Shown one piece after another: positions 10,411 to 22,770 of a DNA stretch of 64,000 nucleotides; position 1 is the first letter of the stretch, and each line of letters begins with the position of its first letter. The stretch lies in the NCBI RefSeq assembly GCF_000276665.1, contig NW_004955417.1, positions 28,130,674 through 28,194,673 of the forward strand, in the 5' to 3' direction. This DNA is from Chinchilla lanigera (lineage: Eukaryota > Chordata > Mammalia > Rodentia > Chinchillidae). Both the position numbers and the translations under genes were made by a program. Under the pieces are notes generated by a model. The model was not told the DNA's origin. It was given only the letters and a program-made list of their open reading frames with translations, and did no database searches.

Positions 10411-13400
10411 TTACTAGCTCAAAATAGTTGACCCCTGGAGTCAAGCCCTTTGGACAAGGAATTGTGATAAATGCTGACCTCTAAGTCCACTGCTATGAAC
10501 AGCTCCATCTTAGGTGTCCTGACTTACAGACCTAGCTTTATCAAAAGCCCAGCAGTCTTCCTCTGACCTCTTAGCTCAGCAGGATGGCAGCTGTGCTTGG
10601 TTTGCATCTCCCTAGGTTGTGCCAGAACAGTGTCTCCAGAGAGCCCATGGGGCTACCTTCTGAGCTTTCCTCTTTAAAATTGTGGTCTGCGTTGTGTTAT
10701 TTCTTACTGGAAATCAGTGGCTTCGTCTGTATACAATTATATAGTTGTTTTAGCAGAAATCAACTGTGTAAAAGTAAGAAATACTTTTATGGTTAAAAAC
10801 AGAAGTCTGCTGCCAGAAAAGTTACTTATTTATTTTATTGGTATCACTACTAACAGTATATAATACCAATTCTTTTATATTTTACAAAGATAATTGTTAA
10901 TATTTTAATTTTTAAAGGTAAAAACATAAAAAATTACACTACCAGGTCGAGCCTCTCCCTAACTACTCCTGTTACCACCCGAATAGCTACTATTTTGTAT
11001 TATGTATGTTTTTATGTTTTGTCTCTTCATAAATTTATACTCAAACTGGAAAATCAAAAATCAACAGAAACACCTAAATGCTGTTTTTTTGGAGGTACCG
11101 TACAGAAGCTATATTAAAAAGCGATCCTGGAGGTAAGAGGATGACTTAGAAGGTGTGGAAAGTCTGTGTGAATGCCGGTACCATGGGACAGGGCAAGAGG
11201 AGTACACATGGAGGCCGAACGTTCATTTACAAGGAAAGCGTGATGTTAAATATTATTTAGCGCTTAGATTTTAAATATATTCAGTGGTATTGTTTAATTA
11301 TTGACAAATACCAAGGGAAGTTATTACCTGCTGCACACCATATTGGAACCTGTGGGTATATTGTTGAATAAAAAAGTCCAAATTTGTGTGCACATGGGTC
11401 TTTTTGTTGTGCTCACTGCGGTCTCTGAAGGAACAAATCTACACAGCCTGACATGCAGCAAGAATGCCTTGGTATGGCCTGGCCAGGCTTGCGGATTCAG
11501 TGTCCACCGCACCTGGCCAACATCCTGTTCTCATCAGTTAATGCCTGTTCTGCTCAGGTGATGTTTCTTCTGTACCAATTGTTGAATAACTGTCAACACA
11601 AATGACCAGCAGCGCGGCACCCACAAGATCGGCTGAACCTGTCACCACACCCTTTTCCTCACTGGAAGGCCCTGCAAGAATTAGCCCCGCGTGCTGAAGC
11701 TGTGGGACATCAGGAACATTTCAGCAGAGGAAGCTAAGTGAAGCCGTCTTCCAGCTACAGACTCCGCATGGCCAGACCTTATTTTAGATTTCCTCTTCTC
11801 AGATATCCAGAGACTCCTTAATCACTTCATGTGAGTCCTCATAGTAAACACTTCCTAACTTAAGCTGGCTCGCTTGAGCGGGTCTCTGTTTATTTAACCA
11901 AAAGGGCCAAGCTAAAATTGTAATATTATCTGTAGCTCAGAACATTTGTCAAACCATGACAGCAATGCTTTCATCAGCTGAGCACTGGGCCAGAACAGAA
12001 AGAGGCACGGTATTTTAGGAATGGATAGGAAACCAGAAGCCCAGAGACATGTTCTGTTCGTTACTGGATATAAGTTTAGCCCAGTTCTTTTAGCTTTGGA
12101 TTGTAGCGCGCCGATGTAGAGTGCTGGTTCCCGGACTTGAACTGCACCACGGAACAACCTGGAAGCCTGTGTGGCAGCACAAGTGTCCACGCCCGGTGCC
12201 TGGAGCCCGGTTCAGGTGGGTGAGGTGTTTCAGTTTGATCACGAGTCACGTGATTTAGCTGAGTTCAGTGGCAGAGAACACAATGGCTGCAGCTTTACTG
12301 AACAAAATGGCTGCGGTTGGGTCAGGATTTCTGCTTGACAGGAAGGTGCCTGAAGCCACTTCTCCACAAGAGCCAGGTGAAGGGTAAGGAGCACTGGTGT
12401 GCAGAGGCGCTAGTGTGAGCGTGTGCTAATGTTTCCCACCCCCAGAGAGGTACCAGCTCTGTGATAACTCACTGCTTTACGGAGTTCTCTTGTTCCTGTT
12501 CCCAGAGCTAGAATCTGGTATCCAGTAGCCAGGAGGTCGTAAAGGAGACATTACATTGATCATGATGGGCTTTTTTTCTGGAAGAAATGACAGCTGGGAG
12601 CTTTGAGGACTTCCACTACTAACCCTGCTGTGAACAAGCAGCTATGTGTATACCATGGGGGCCGGCAGGACTTCTTTAATGAACTGTGCTGGGAAAAGCT
12701 AATGACGGTGAGCTACAGATGTCTCTGATATTTGGCTGGTTGTTATCATGAGCTGTGCATCCCTCATTCAGATAAAATGAGATTGCATACCCCGAGGGTA
12801 GACTATTTCTTGTTAGTTGCCAGAGTAAAAAAATAACACTCATTACTGCCCAGCCTGAAAGCACCGTCTGATTTCTCAGACGAGGAATTCCCTCGCGTTC
12901 TCTGGGCTTGGTCACACAGCGCTCCTGTGACCCAAGGCCGCATTCTGGTGATTCTTATTCCGCTCATGTCTGTGCAACACAGCCGCAGTTAGCCAGCATG
13001 CTCCGGGGGGACCTGGAGATGCTCAGGCTCGGGCGGCTTCTGTGGCAAAGCTCCCTGTCCAGGGGAGGCGAGGCTGCTGCAGAAATTCCCAGGATGGGAG
13101 CTGGAGCTGCTGGTGCTCCCGACAGCAGGGGCAGAGGCACTTCTAGCTGGAGTGGTCAGAGGTGCTTCTGCAGACAGTGGCCTCTCTCTAGGATCTCCAA
13201 AGTGAATTTGGGTTTGCCCAGGAAGAGAAGTGTTCCAAGGATGGGTATAAGGCCTGGGAGCACCAAAGGCAAACAAGCTCAGGCACGCATTAAGGTTCTC
13301 TGGGGAAAGAGAATTGGCAGAACACAGCTAAATGTGAGAGTGGGGAGGAGCGGGCTTGTGTGGTGATGGGCAGGAAGTCCCACAGTCCAGCACCCAGGAG

Positions 13401-13850
13401 CTCGAGACCTGGGACAGCCGTGGGTGAGTTCCCGCTCACTGTGAGGCGGGAGCGCTGGGTGAGCGAGAGTGAGTGTGCAGCGTGCCGTGCGGGGCGGGAT
13501 CCCCGGCTGTGTGGAGAATCCAGCCTCCTGCGCCTGTGTGTTCCAGTGGAGCTCCAAGCAGGTTGGGTGGCGCTGGTCCGCACTGCGGAGGGCGACCTGC
13601 TTGTGCAGTCCCCCAAATCAAGGGCTCACCTCGCCAGGAACAACATTCCAGACACGCTCAGAGCATCCCTCGGGTGTCAGGCGGACACCCACCCCATGCA
13701 TCCCATCCGCAGGGAGGGGGAAGGTTTGGTGGTCACAAAGAGCCGTGCAGGGGAATGGGGCAATGACCCCCAGTGGAGGAGAGAGGCTTCTAAACGCCAG
13801 ATTGAGAGACTGAAAATACCCCCAGGAGGCCCTGGGATCCTATCATAGCT
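10411..13850. other. Intergenic sequence, nothing recognised
   Basis: This is mixed-composition DNA, AT-rich up to about 11300 and increasingly GC-rich after 12900. I see no open frame with a recognisable product, no splice-consistent exon and no complete repeat. The open frames near 12900-13850 are short, overlapping and of GC-driven composition. Confidence 0.5.
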
Positions 13851-13856
13851 TTGTTT

Positions 13857-14065
13857 CCTGTTTTTTTGTTTTTTTTTTTAATCCAGTTCTGGAGATGGGT
13901 AAGAAACTACTTCACACTGAGCTGCAGCTCCAGCCCGTTCTATTGTGTATTTAGAGACAGCGGATTACGAAGGCCCCAGGCCTGGCTTGAACTTGTGGTG
14001 GTTCTGCCTCGGCCTCCTCGAGTGCTGGGATTACAGTTGTACACTTATGCGCCCCAAACCTGCCA
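13857..14065 (-). repeat. Composite ID/B1 SINE, antisense
   Basis: A T run is followed by CACTGAGCTGCAGCTCCAGCC, which looks like the reverse of an ID A-box half. Then come antisense B1 blocks (GCCCCAGGCCTGGCTTGAAC, CCTCGAGTGCTGGGATTACA). This fits either a composite B1-ID element or one SINE inserted next to another. Confidence 0.65.
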
Positions 14066-15346
14066 ACACTGATTTTTGAGCAAAAAATATGGTCTAGGTC
14101 AGTGAGGGTAGACCTGTGGGAGCTTTCAGCGATACAGCAGCGCCCTGTGGCCGGTGTGCAGGAGGGTCCCACTGCCGATCTAGCTGTTCATTACATTCAT
14201 GAGTGGCTAGTGACTGCGGGAGAAGATTTGACCACGGAAAGCAGAGAACGAAGGCAGCAAGGTCACTCAAGAGGAGCAAAGGGCTGAAGGTCGTCATCGA
14301 GTGTGTGAAGCTCACAGAGGCCTGAAAAGTGTGCGGGAGGCTGCAGCACGGGTTCTCAAAGCAGAAGTCGGGAGGAGCGCCCTGCTCGGGGGAAGCAAAG
14401 CAGGTGACTCAGACGCGCTGGGCTCACGCTTCTGTAGGGAAGTGGGGTGGAGATCTGCGGGCATCTGGAGAAGCCGCAGAGCATGAACCTCAGAGTCAGC
14501 ACAGGGTGAGGCACAGGCAGGCGGGACTCCGAGCCGCCGTGAGGGCACAGGACAGGCCCAGTGGGCAGAAACCCAAGCAAGCTAGGCTGGGACGCGCATG
14601 CGCCGGGGAGGCTCGCTGTGCTCACTCAGAGGCGGCTCCGTGGGGACAGGCACTCCGGGGACAGCAGCAGAAACCTGCGGGTAACCAAGCATGCATGGCT
14701 CCTGACGCTGCACCCGGGGGACAGTTTTCCCCACGTGTCACCAGCTGCAGGGTCGTTTCTGAGGTCCGTGGGTGCGGGAGCGACCCACGGTGTCATGGTG
14801 AGCTGCATGCTGCCCTCCCTGTGAGGGTTTGTTTGTCTTCAGTGTGCTTACTTCCTCGCATCACAGTAAAAGTAGAGTAACAATCACATATAAACGAAGA
14901 TGTTTGCTGCAGTTAGAAAGTAACCCAGAAAGAATTAAGACGTGAACCAAGTCCTCCTGAGGCACGCAATCATTACGCCCAGCAAACCTGGGCCTGCAGC
15001 TTCTCACAGGAGCGCAGCTCAGCACGTGAGGATCTGTCCCAGCCCGGTGACCGCGGTGGAGCCTTAGGGACAAAGAGTGACACGAAACGCTCTTCAGGAC
15101 ATGCCGTGAAACAGGAAAAGTGAAACAAAACAGCTCAGTGTCCTGTTCGTACTTTAAACAGCTTCTGTACTGACTTTCAGCTCTGCTTTTCACTTTGAAC
15201 ATCTCAGTGTGTTTATGCCCATGACAGCAAGGATTCGGCAGCCTTTTCCTTTCTCGGTTACATAAAATCACAGAATCTGTGGGGGAAAAAGACCGGGTTT
15301 GTGGGAGCATGCTGGGCACTGCACAGCTGAGGGGTTCCGGCCCAGC
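14066..15346. other. GC-rich intergenic sequence, nothing recognised
   Basis: Open frames in several overlapping phases (for example 14329-14880 on +) have composition-driven sequences. There are no conserved motifs, repeats or splice-linked exons that I can name. Confidence 0.45.
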
Positions 15347-15476
15347 CAGTAAGGAGACCTGGAGGCAATGGCCTGTAATCCTAGTGCTCAAGGCTGAGGC
15401 AGGAGGATCTCTGTGAGTTCAAGGCCAGCCTGGATGCATAGCAGTACTGTCCCAAACAAACAGTAAGGAGACCTGG
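15347..15476 (+). repeat. B1-type SINE, sense, with perfect 16-bp target duplications
   Basis: CAGTAAGGAGACCTGG is found at 15347-15362 and 15461-15476. Between them lies a B1 element of about 98 bases: GGCCTGTAATCCTAGTGCTC, GGCTGAGGCAGGAGGATC, TTCAAGGCCAGCCTGGATGC and a CCCAAACAAA tail. The perfect duplication indicates a fairly young insertion. Confidence 0.93.
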
Positions 15477-16137
15477 CCCAGACAGGTGGCCCCACAGCCA
15501 TGTTTTGGTACAACCTGAGAAAAGCTGAGTGAGGGGTCAGCTTGCAGGTGCCTGGTCTGAGGGGACCCAAGTTTGCCCATCTGAGTCTTAGAGGAGCCTG
15601 TGGTTGTCACATTCACCTGGTCCTGTCGCTTTCACGATGGGACGTCATCAGTAAAGGCGCTGCTCCCTGACCGAATCTGAGAGGAAGAAAGCAGCCCCCC
15701 TCCCTAAGTCACCCGGACCCTGCGTTTCCTCATCCTGAGCTGAAACTGAGAAGACAAGCCTGGGAGGGCCTCGGCGTGGACACCGGCCCGGGAGGATGGT
15801 GCTGAGGACGCCGCCTCCGTCACAGCAGGACTGACCCCAGGTTGATGTCTGCGGGGTTCGCCATGGCCCTGAAGTCCTATGCATTCAACCCTCCCTGGTG
15901 ACTCAATGGGAACACGGCAGAGGCGCTAGCAGAACGGCAGCCGCCCCCCATGGTCTCATCCCTCCTGGTGCTCTCTGACGCGGGCCACGTCCCCTCGCTG
16001 AAGCACCTGGGAGCAGGAGCGGTGTGCAGCCCAGATGTTTCCACATGTTTGGGACGAGATGAGGCTGGACTGGACCTGGGGCTGGGACCCTCAGTGAGAC
16101 ATTCTCCCATGTTTCAGGCACACCTGATGCTCACAGC

Positions 16138-16262
16138 CTGAAGGTCATTTATACGACATGTAGGGCACCTGCATTTTGACTCCCTCTGCCCCTGAGGTTG
16201 GGATGGAGCTTTTTACTTATGGCATCAGGATGGAGCTTCCAATTTTGGAGCATTTTGGATTT
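16138..16262 (+). mobile_element. Tigger/MER-like DNA transposon fragment
   Basis: The order CCTGAAGGTCATTTATACGA, then a GGCATCAGGATGGAGCTTCC-like block, then TTTTGGAGCATTTTGGATTT resembles the 3' part of a common mammalian nonautonomous Tigger-class element. The same family's 5' end occurs near 58345. A B1 follows immediately and probably truncates it. Confidence 0.5.
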
Positions 16263-16424
16263 CAGATATTTGGTTGTTTTTGTTTGTTTGAAATAGGATC
16301 TTGCTATGTAGTGTAAGCTGGTCTTGAACACACTGTGCAGCCCAGGGTGGCTCTGAACTCATGGAGAACCTCCTGCCTCAGCCTCCCAAGTGCTGGAGTT
16401 ACATGACACCAAGCTTGATTTCAC
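16263..16424 (-). repeat. B1-type SINE with internal duplication, antisense
   Basis: On +, GGATCTTGCTATGTAGTGTA is followed by a second block CACTGTGCAGCCCAGGGTGG and then CTGCCTCAGCCTCCCAAGTG and CTGGAGTTACATGACACC. This is the same duplicated B1 architecture as near 4821. A possible short target repeat GATTTCA lies on both sides. Confidence 0.75.
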
Positions 16425-16555
16425 AGTTTTGGGCGAGGGATGTCGTTGCCCTGGTTCCGTGGACATAGTTTGGCTGAGGCTGACATGAAGGCTGACTCAG
16501 TTGAGCTCTGCAGACAGAAGTTAAGCAAACCATGAAACTCTGGAAACAATGTGTG

Positions 16556-16695
16556 CAGAATGACAATGGATTTTTTTTTGTTTTTTTTTTTGGTTTTTTT
16601 TTCTCCGGTACCGGGAACCGAACTCATGACCTTGTGCTTGCCAGGCAGGCACTTTGCCACTGAGCTAAATCCCCAGCCCCCAGAATGACAATGGA
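16556..16695 (-). repeat. ID-type SINE, antisense, with perfect 15-bp target duplications
   Basis: CAGAATGACAATGGA occurs at 16556-16570 and 16681-16695. Between them are an interrupted T tail, CCGGTACCGGGAACCGAACT, GCTTGCCAGGCAGGCAC and GAGCTAAATCCCCAGCCCC. The element and its duplications are nearly undamaged, suggesting recent activity of this ID subfamily. Confidence 0.93.
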
Positions 16696-16699
16696 GAGA

Positions 16700-19600
16700 A
16701 GAGACGGCCATGCAGTCAGTCGGGGCAGCTGAAGACCCATGGCTTTTGGGCCCTGGTGGGGGCTGCGGTCTGTGACCAAGGACACTGGAACACACCACTT
16801 CTCGGCTGGGAAAACGCACCGCCAGGGCTCTGGTTTACAGAGCCGTAGATAGGCTTTCTTTTCGGTACAGGCGAGGGTGTGGTAGATCTGGGTAGGAGGT
16901 GAACGAAAGGCGGCCTCTCCTCTGCCTTTTCACAGGTTTTCAGTTGTGACAAAGGTGTCTCCTCAGGCCTTCCACAGGGAAATGTTATCAAAGGTGCTCC
17001 CTAGGAAGACAGGGACCAGAGCAGCTTTGTTTACCTGGTGCCTTCTTCTAGCGAAGTCCAGATACTGAAAGTGACTCAGGCCGTCAGAGCCAGCAGTGTC
17101 CCTCGGCCTCCGCTCTCGGTCCAGTATCCCTGCAGCTGGGGCCACCTCTGTAGCTACTGCTGCCTGGCCCGGGCCGAGGTCGAGGCCCATAGGAGCCTGG
17201 TCGGGGGAGTGCACGGTTTGACCTGGGCTGTGGGCTGAGCTTTGGAGGCGGGGGCCGTGGGGGCCATCGTGGAGCACTGGGTGGGGCGGGGTGGGGCGAG
17301 GTCCCGGCCCGCTGTGGTTTGGGGGTGGTCGTTGGGGACCAGCACAGGAAGCGGCTCAGGAAGCCGCTTTTCGGTCAGCTGTGGATTTAAGGGTATGAAA
17401 TGAAGCAGAAGATCTTAGCACACCCACCCATACATTTAAACCTCTTTCCCCAAGCTAAATAGCGAGATGACTTGACATTTTCCGTGCTTAAATTTAGAAC
17501 AGACTGCAGACCCCGAACAGCCGCAGCATGAGCAGCACGGCACACATCCCGCCTCGGCCTCAGGCGACTCGGGTCCCACAGCGCTTGCTCTTTCCCAGGT
17601 GGCGGCACCCAGGGGGCTGGCACTGGGGTGGGCTCCTAGACACGGAGCTGGGACACGGCCCCGATCACCAGGCCCAGCTCTTGCCCCAACCTGGCCGCAG
17701 GAGGCCCTCCGTCCTCCTCCCTGGGTCCTGTGTGACCCCCGCTCCGGTTTCCAAGGCAGTTCCCACGGGGAGTGGCTAGGCCACTGCTCGGTGTCTGAGG
17801 TGCAGAGGGCAGTGGTGAGACACTGCGTCTGCGACAGCAGCAGCTGCTGCTCTGCTCTCCCTTCCTGTCCCCTATCAGGGTGTTAGGCATCGCCCGGCTA
17901 CCGGTGTGGGACTCAGCTCAGAGGGGCTGAGTGGCTGCCCGAGGGCACACAGGGTGCTGAGTGGGGCCAGGACCCAGGGCTGGCGTCTGGTGCACCCTGG
18001 GCTGTGAGACCTCTGGGTGTTGGTGAGATCTCCAGCCCCAGCTGCAAGGAGGGAACAGGGTGGAGATGGTGACTCTGACCCAGGGCCATGGGCTGCGAGT
18101 CCGGCTCTCTGGTCCTGCAACAGGAGAGTGGATGGGAAACACAGCGATCCATGCAGGTCACAAAGCCAGCGCTGCCCCTTTACCCTGGCACAAGTTCCCC
18201 TCTGCAGGGAGCAGCTGGGCACTGCCAGTGGGAATGCAGTTAGCACAGCCCCTGGAAAACGGTGTGTTGGTTCCTCAAAAACCCTGCCGTGGGATCCATC
18301 ACCTCTCTACCGGAAGGAAACAAAGGAAGAGTGTGGAGAGGGAACGGCATGTCCTGGCCCCACAGCGCTATTCACAGGGGCCCAGGTACAGAGTCCCATC
18401 ACAGCCGCCTGCACAGTGGGTGCGGCTCACCTCCAAGCAGGGCGGGACAGGCGGCTGTGGGACGCACCAGATGGAAAACCACGCACAGAGACTCAGCCAG
18501 ACCAGAAGGAAGGCGGAGTCAGAGCCAGCCTGCCCTTCCCAGCCTGCCCTCATCTCCTCTCTGCAGAGGCTGTTGGGTGGAATTCCCTCGCTTGCCGTGC
18601 GGTTTCCGGTGGACGGTAGCAGGCACTGAGCGCATGGTGCGCAGGTGTGTCGGCCCCATGGGACTCTCGGGACAGCGAGGTGGGAGGTCATGGTGGAGGA
18701 GAGAGAGAAACAGGGCCGTTAGCCCCAGAGGCTCGTGGTGCCACCAAGCACCCTCCAGTGTCGTAGCAGATCGGTTCAATAGCTAAGGATGGTGCAAGGT
18801 CGGTAAGACTGGCCTGGAGAACAGCCTTGGCAGCGACCACCGCACACAGCACCATCGGGGTAGGGCAGGACAAGTCTGTGACGGCCACGGGGCAGGCAGT
18901 GCAGAGCCTCGAGGCTCAGGGCGATTCTGTGCTCTGCAGAAGCCAAGGTACAGATGGGTGTGGCTCCCGTGTCTGGGCCCGGTGCTGGACGAGACGGAGA
19001 CCTGAATGAGAGGGAGACCGTGCTGTGCAGTGAGTTCCTCCCGCCGCTTCCTGCCGTGACACGGAGAAAGCCACCTACTAATCCTTTGCACCCAGGCCAG
19101 GGGTAGGGATGCTCTTGGTCCTCGGGTGGCCTGGTCTGGTGGGGTGCAGAGCCGTCTGCAAAGGCCCGGCAGAACTCACTTCCCGGAGCTCCAGAGGAAG
19201 CTGCTCTTCCTGGTGACTGGGCCAGGCTCTGTCAGAGCTTCTCCATAAATCCCGGTGTGGTAGGGACAGGGTCTCCTGTGGAAGGCGCCGCACAGAGATC
19301 CCAAGGCGTCCTGTGTCCCTCTTCCATGACGGGCTGGGCCACCCCAACTTCCTCAGCTGTGTATCAAGTCCACACGGTGCTGAGCCCAGGACCGAGCAGC
19401 CTTGTCCGGTCCTCTTGGCTGAGCTGGACAGTGACAGTGGCTAAGCAGGGGGCTGTGGCGTTGTCCAGGTCCATAATGCAGGTGCGGTGTCAAATTTCCC
19501 AAGAAACTTGGCCGCTGCTGGTCAGGGGAGACCCTCAGGCCTCTGCCCCTGCCTTGCTGTCCCCGTTGTGCAGATCCCAGCAGTGACAGCGGCCACCATG

Positions 19601-22278
19601 CGCTCAGCCCTTCCTTACACCTGGCTCTGCGCTTGGTTCCTTCCCAGAGCCCCCGGGCCCCCCGCAAGCACTGCACGTGTCAGGAGTTGGTCCCGGCAGG
19701 TGGAGGTGGCCGTGGCGGTGTTGTGTCAGGCACAGCCCTTTCTCTTAGTCCCAGGGCCTGGCGTCTGTCGTGTGGCCCAGGGTGACGTGGGAATGCCGCC
19801 CTCCTGGCCCTGCGGTGTCTGGTGCCGACCCAGCCCCAGGCAGAGGTGGTTCCTTCCTCATGAGCCACACTGCGGACATCATCATAGCGTCTGTGCTCCC
19901 GTGCACAGCGGGGGTCCACTCCCAGGCCAGATGGTTGGGAGCACCTGCCTGAAACTGGGGCAACACACTCACGGGGCCACAGCGGCTCCTGGCCAAGACC
20001 CTGTGATTCTACCGAATCCTGCCCAAAGCCGTCCTGAGCAGGGGCCGGACAGCAGTACCAACCCTGGGAGAGAACAGGAAATGAGGACGCGGGGACTTCC
20101 TGCCCCCACCCTGCTCTCTGCCCTGAGGCCGCCTGGGACTCCAGCGGGGCCCCCTGTGTGGCCCAGCCTGTCCAGGCTCAACCCTCAGCAGTGCGTGCAG
20201 TTCGGTGGAGAGGCTTGTGTTTTGCATACATCCCAAGCCTCTGCTTCTTCTGTTTATAAAATGGTCCTGCTAACGCCTGACTCCAGGGCTGTCCTGAGGC
20301 TTCCAGCGGACGATCCAAGGCGCGCACTTAGCTCAGTGCCCTGGCGTGTGGTAGGCGAGGAATGCTGTTAGTTATCCCCAGAGCCTGCGGCAGGAGCGAG
20401 GCTGTGTGTCCTTAGCGCTTCCATCACGATGAGCAGGCAGCTGGGTCCCGTTCTGTGCGCGGGTCCTGCTGTGCAGTTCCTTGGAGGTCGGAGACTGGCA
20501 GCTGAGGGTGGAGGGCGGCCAGGACCTCGGCTGATGCGCCAGCCTGTCTCTGACCTGTGGCCTGGACTTTCCCAGCTCTGACCTCTTCACATCAGCAAAG
20601 TACACCAGTCAGGCCAAGACAGGAGCAGAGGCACCAAGGGAACTGGCCCGGAGCCAGCGGGTCGCCCAGATGTCTACCACGCGGCTCAGCCTTGGGTATA
20701 GGGATGAACTTGAATGCATCCATTTAACTCTGAATGGACAACATGCATTTCCTGGGTGCATCTGAGTCTTCTCATGCAGCAAGATCACAGCTGAGATCTC
20801 GCGAGGACACATGTGCTGCTGTCTCCCGCTACAGCAGGGGTTGATGAGTCCTTTCCCCAATGCTGATGGCTGCCACTGACCTGACACAGCAGACGAAAAC
20901 AGAAGGCAGAGGCTGGCCGGGGACAGCCCTCTATGCAGTTCCGACTCCAGCCTTGTGCACCCCAGCAAGGAGAGACCTGGGTCCTACCAGTGGACGGCCT
21001 CAGATCACCCTCAGGGCCTCAGAAGTGGGGGAACAAGGGGAACAGCCTCAGAGGCAGGCAGGGACGCCCTGCTCTGGTGAGAAGCAGACTGTCACCCTGC
21101 TGGTGGCTTACTTTATACCGAGGCTGGTTTCTCTCTTTGAAAGGCCTCCACTGAGATGGAGAAGGCTGTCCCAGAGTCTGTCCCTTGGTCTTCTCTCCAG
21201 CGTGATTCCCATTCCTGAAGCTCTGCTGGGCTTGGTTCATCATCCTAACCCTGCTACCGACCCCAGGGCACCAGGTCCTGTCAGGGATGGAGCTGCACCA
21301 GCTCCCAGCCCTGCTACCCCAGGGACTTTGCACCGTACTCATTGACAGTGACATTAATCCAGCTGCAATGGCCCTGCATCCCACAGATTGGCTTCCAGGC
21401 CCAGACAGATGCGCTTGGGTGAACTCTAAGAACCACCCCCTTCCAGCCGAGGGACCTGAGGCAGCCGCTCTGTGCTCGGTCTCATCATCTGTGAAATGCT
21501 GTTAGCAGAAACCAGCCTGCAGTGAGATTGCCTGGGAGGCTGCTGGGCACATGCAGGTCTGTGAGTGGCCTTGCCCTGCTTGGCCCCCTGGGTCTGCCCC
21601 AGGGAGAGGAGGCTGGGGCTGCGGTCCCCGAGCCTGGCAGGGGAGCCTGCAGCTCACAGGCCGAGCTGAGGTGTGCAGCGTCCTGTGCGGGCCTGCGTGG
21701 CCTGCCCAAGGCCAGCACTGGCTGGAGGGGTGGATTCACTGCAAAACCCTGCGGACAGGAGGGAGCCTGCTCACCGTCCCCTCCGCTGGACAGGTCCAGG
21801 CAGGGTGAGGCTGCCCTACTTTCTAGCTCCAGGCCTGGGAAGAGCTGCCACTCTCAGGCCAAGACCAGCGCCTGGGTTCTTCCTCTAACGCTCAACCACT
21901 GGTGGTGCCCTGGGACACAGCACTTCCCAGACCTGTGCCCGGAGGGGCCAGGATGAAGCAGAGCCAGGCTTTGCTGACTTCCTCATGGCCTGTGGGAGAA
22001 GATTTGGACATCCCCAACACCGGGGGCAGGTCCCCAGGGAGGAGGCCACACGCCGTCCCTGCTGTCGAGCTTGTTTGTGACATGTGGCCAGTGCTGCCCC
22101 AGAGAGTCTGGGCACTGGGGCCCGGCTTCCTGTGATCCACACTGAGTCCAGCATGCGGTCCCTGGATGGTCTGGGGCCAGCCTCCACACTGCCTGGGTCC
22201 TGACCTGCTCCATGAGACCCTTGATGGACAGCAGGGAGCAGCTGGGGGCAGAGCCGGCCTCAGTCAGGCAGCCTCACA
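16700..22278. other. Long GC-rich intergenic stretch
   Basis: Open frames of up to 294 codons (19487-20371, +) are present, as expected by chance at this GC content. Their Pro/Gly/Arg/Ser/Ala-rich translations match no protein family I recognise, and several frames are open at once. A probable MIR-type remnant sits near 20205-20370. I see no splice-consistent exon set. Confidence 0.5.
20205..20370 (+). repeat. MIR-like SINE remnant
   Basis: The stretch carries a TTATAAAATGG-type block, then GGGCTGTCCTGAGG, then TTAGCTCAGTGCCCTGGCGT and GGTAGGCGAGGAATGCTG. This is the usual order of motifs in an ancient mammalian MIR element. Confidence 0.45.
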
Positions 22279-22707
22279 NNNNNNNNNNNNNNNNNNNNNN
22301 NNNNNNNNNNNNNNNNNNNNNNNNNNNNNNNNNNNNNNNNNNNNNNNNNNNNNNNNNNNNNNNNNNNNNNNNNNNNNNNNNNNNNNNNNNNNNNNNNNNN
22401 NNNNNNNNNNNNNNNNNNNNNNNNNNNNNNNNNNNNNNNNNNNNNNNNNNNNNNNNNNNNNNNNNNNNNNNNNNNNNNNNNNNNNNNNNNNNNNNNNNNN
22501 NNNNNNNNNNNNNNNNNNNNNNNNNNNNNNNNNNNNNNNNNNNNNNNNNNNNNNNNNNNNNNNNNNNNNNNNNNNNNNNNNNNNNNNNNNNNNNNNNNNN
22601 NNNNNNNNNNNNNNNNNNNNNNNNNNNNNNNNNNNNNNNNNNNNNNNNNNNNNNNNNNNNNNNNNNNNNNNNNNNNNNNNNNNNNNNNNNNNNNNNNNNN
22701 NNNNNNN
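22279..22707. other. Assembly gap (429 N)
   Basis: The gap ends exactly at the hexamer array that follows, so it is probably caused by that repeat. Part of the missing sequence may be more of the same array. Confidence 0.99.
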
Positions 22708-22770
22708 CCCCAGCCCCAGCCCCAGCCCCAGCCCCAGCCCCAGCCCCAGCCCCAGCCCCAGCCCCAGCCC
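22708..22770. repeat. CCCCAG hexamer array (at least 10 units), truncated by the gap
   Basis: There are 63 bases of perfect CCCCAG repeat. The - strand reads (CTGGGG)n, with G4 tracts spaced by two bases, so it could form G-quadruplexes. The Pro-Ser and Pro-Ala frames across it are repeat artefacts. Confidence 0.97.

Noticed and set aside
19487..20371. 294-codon open frame on +
   Set aside because: Composition-driven sequence without conserved motifs; it overlaps a MIR-like repeat at its end and has competing frames on both strands.
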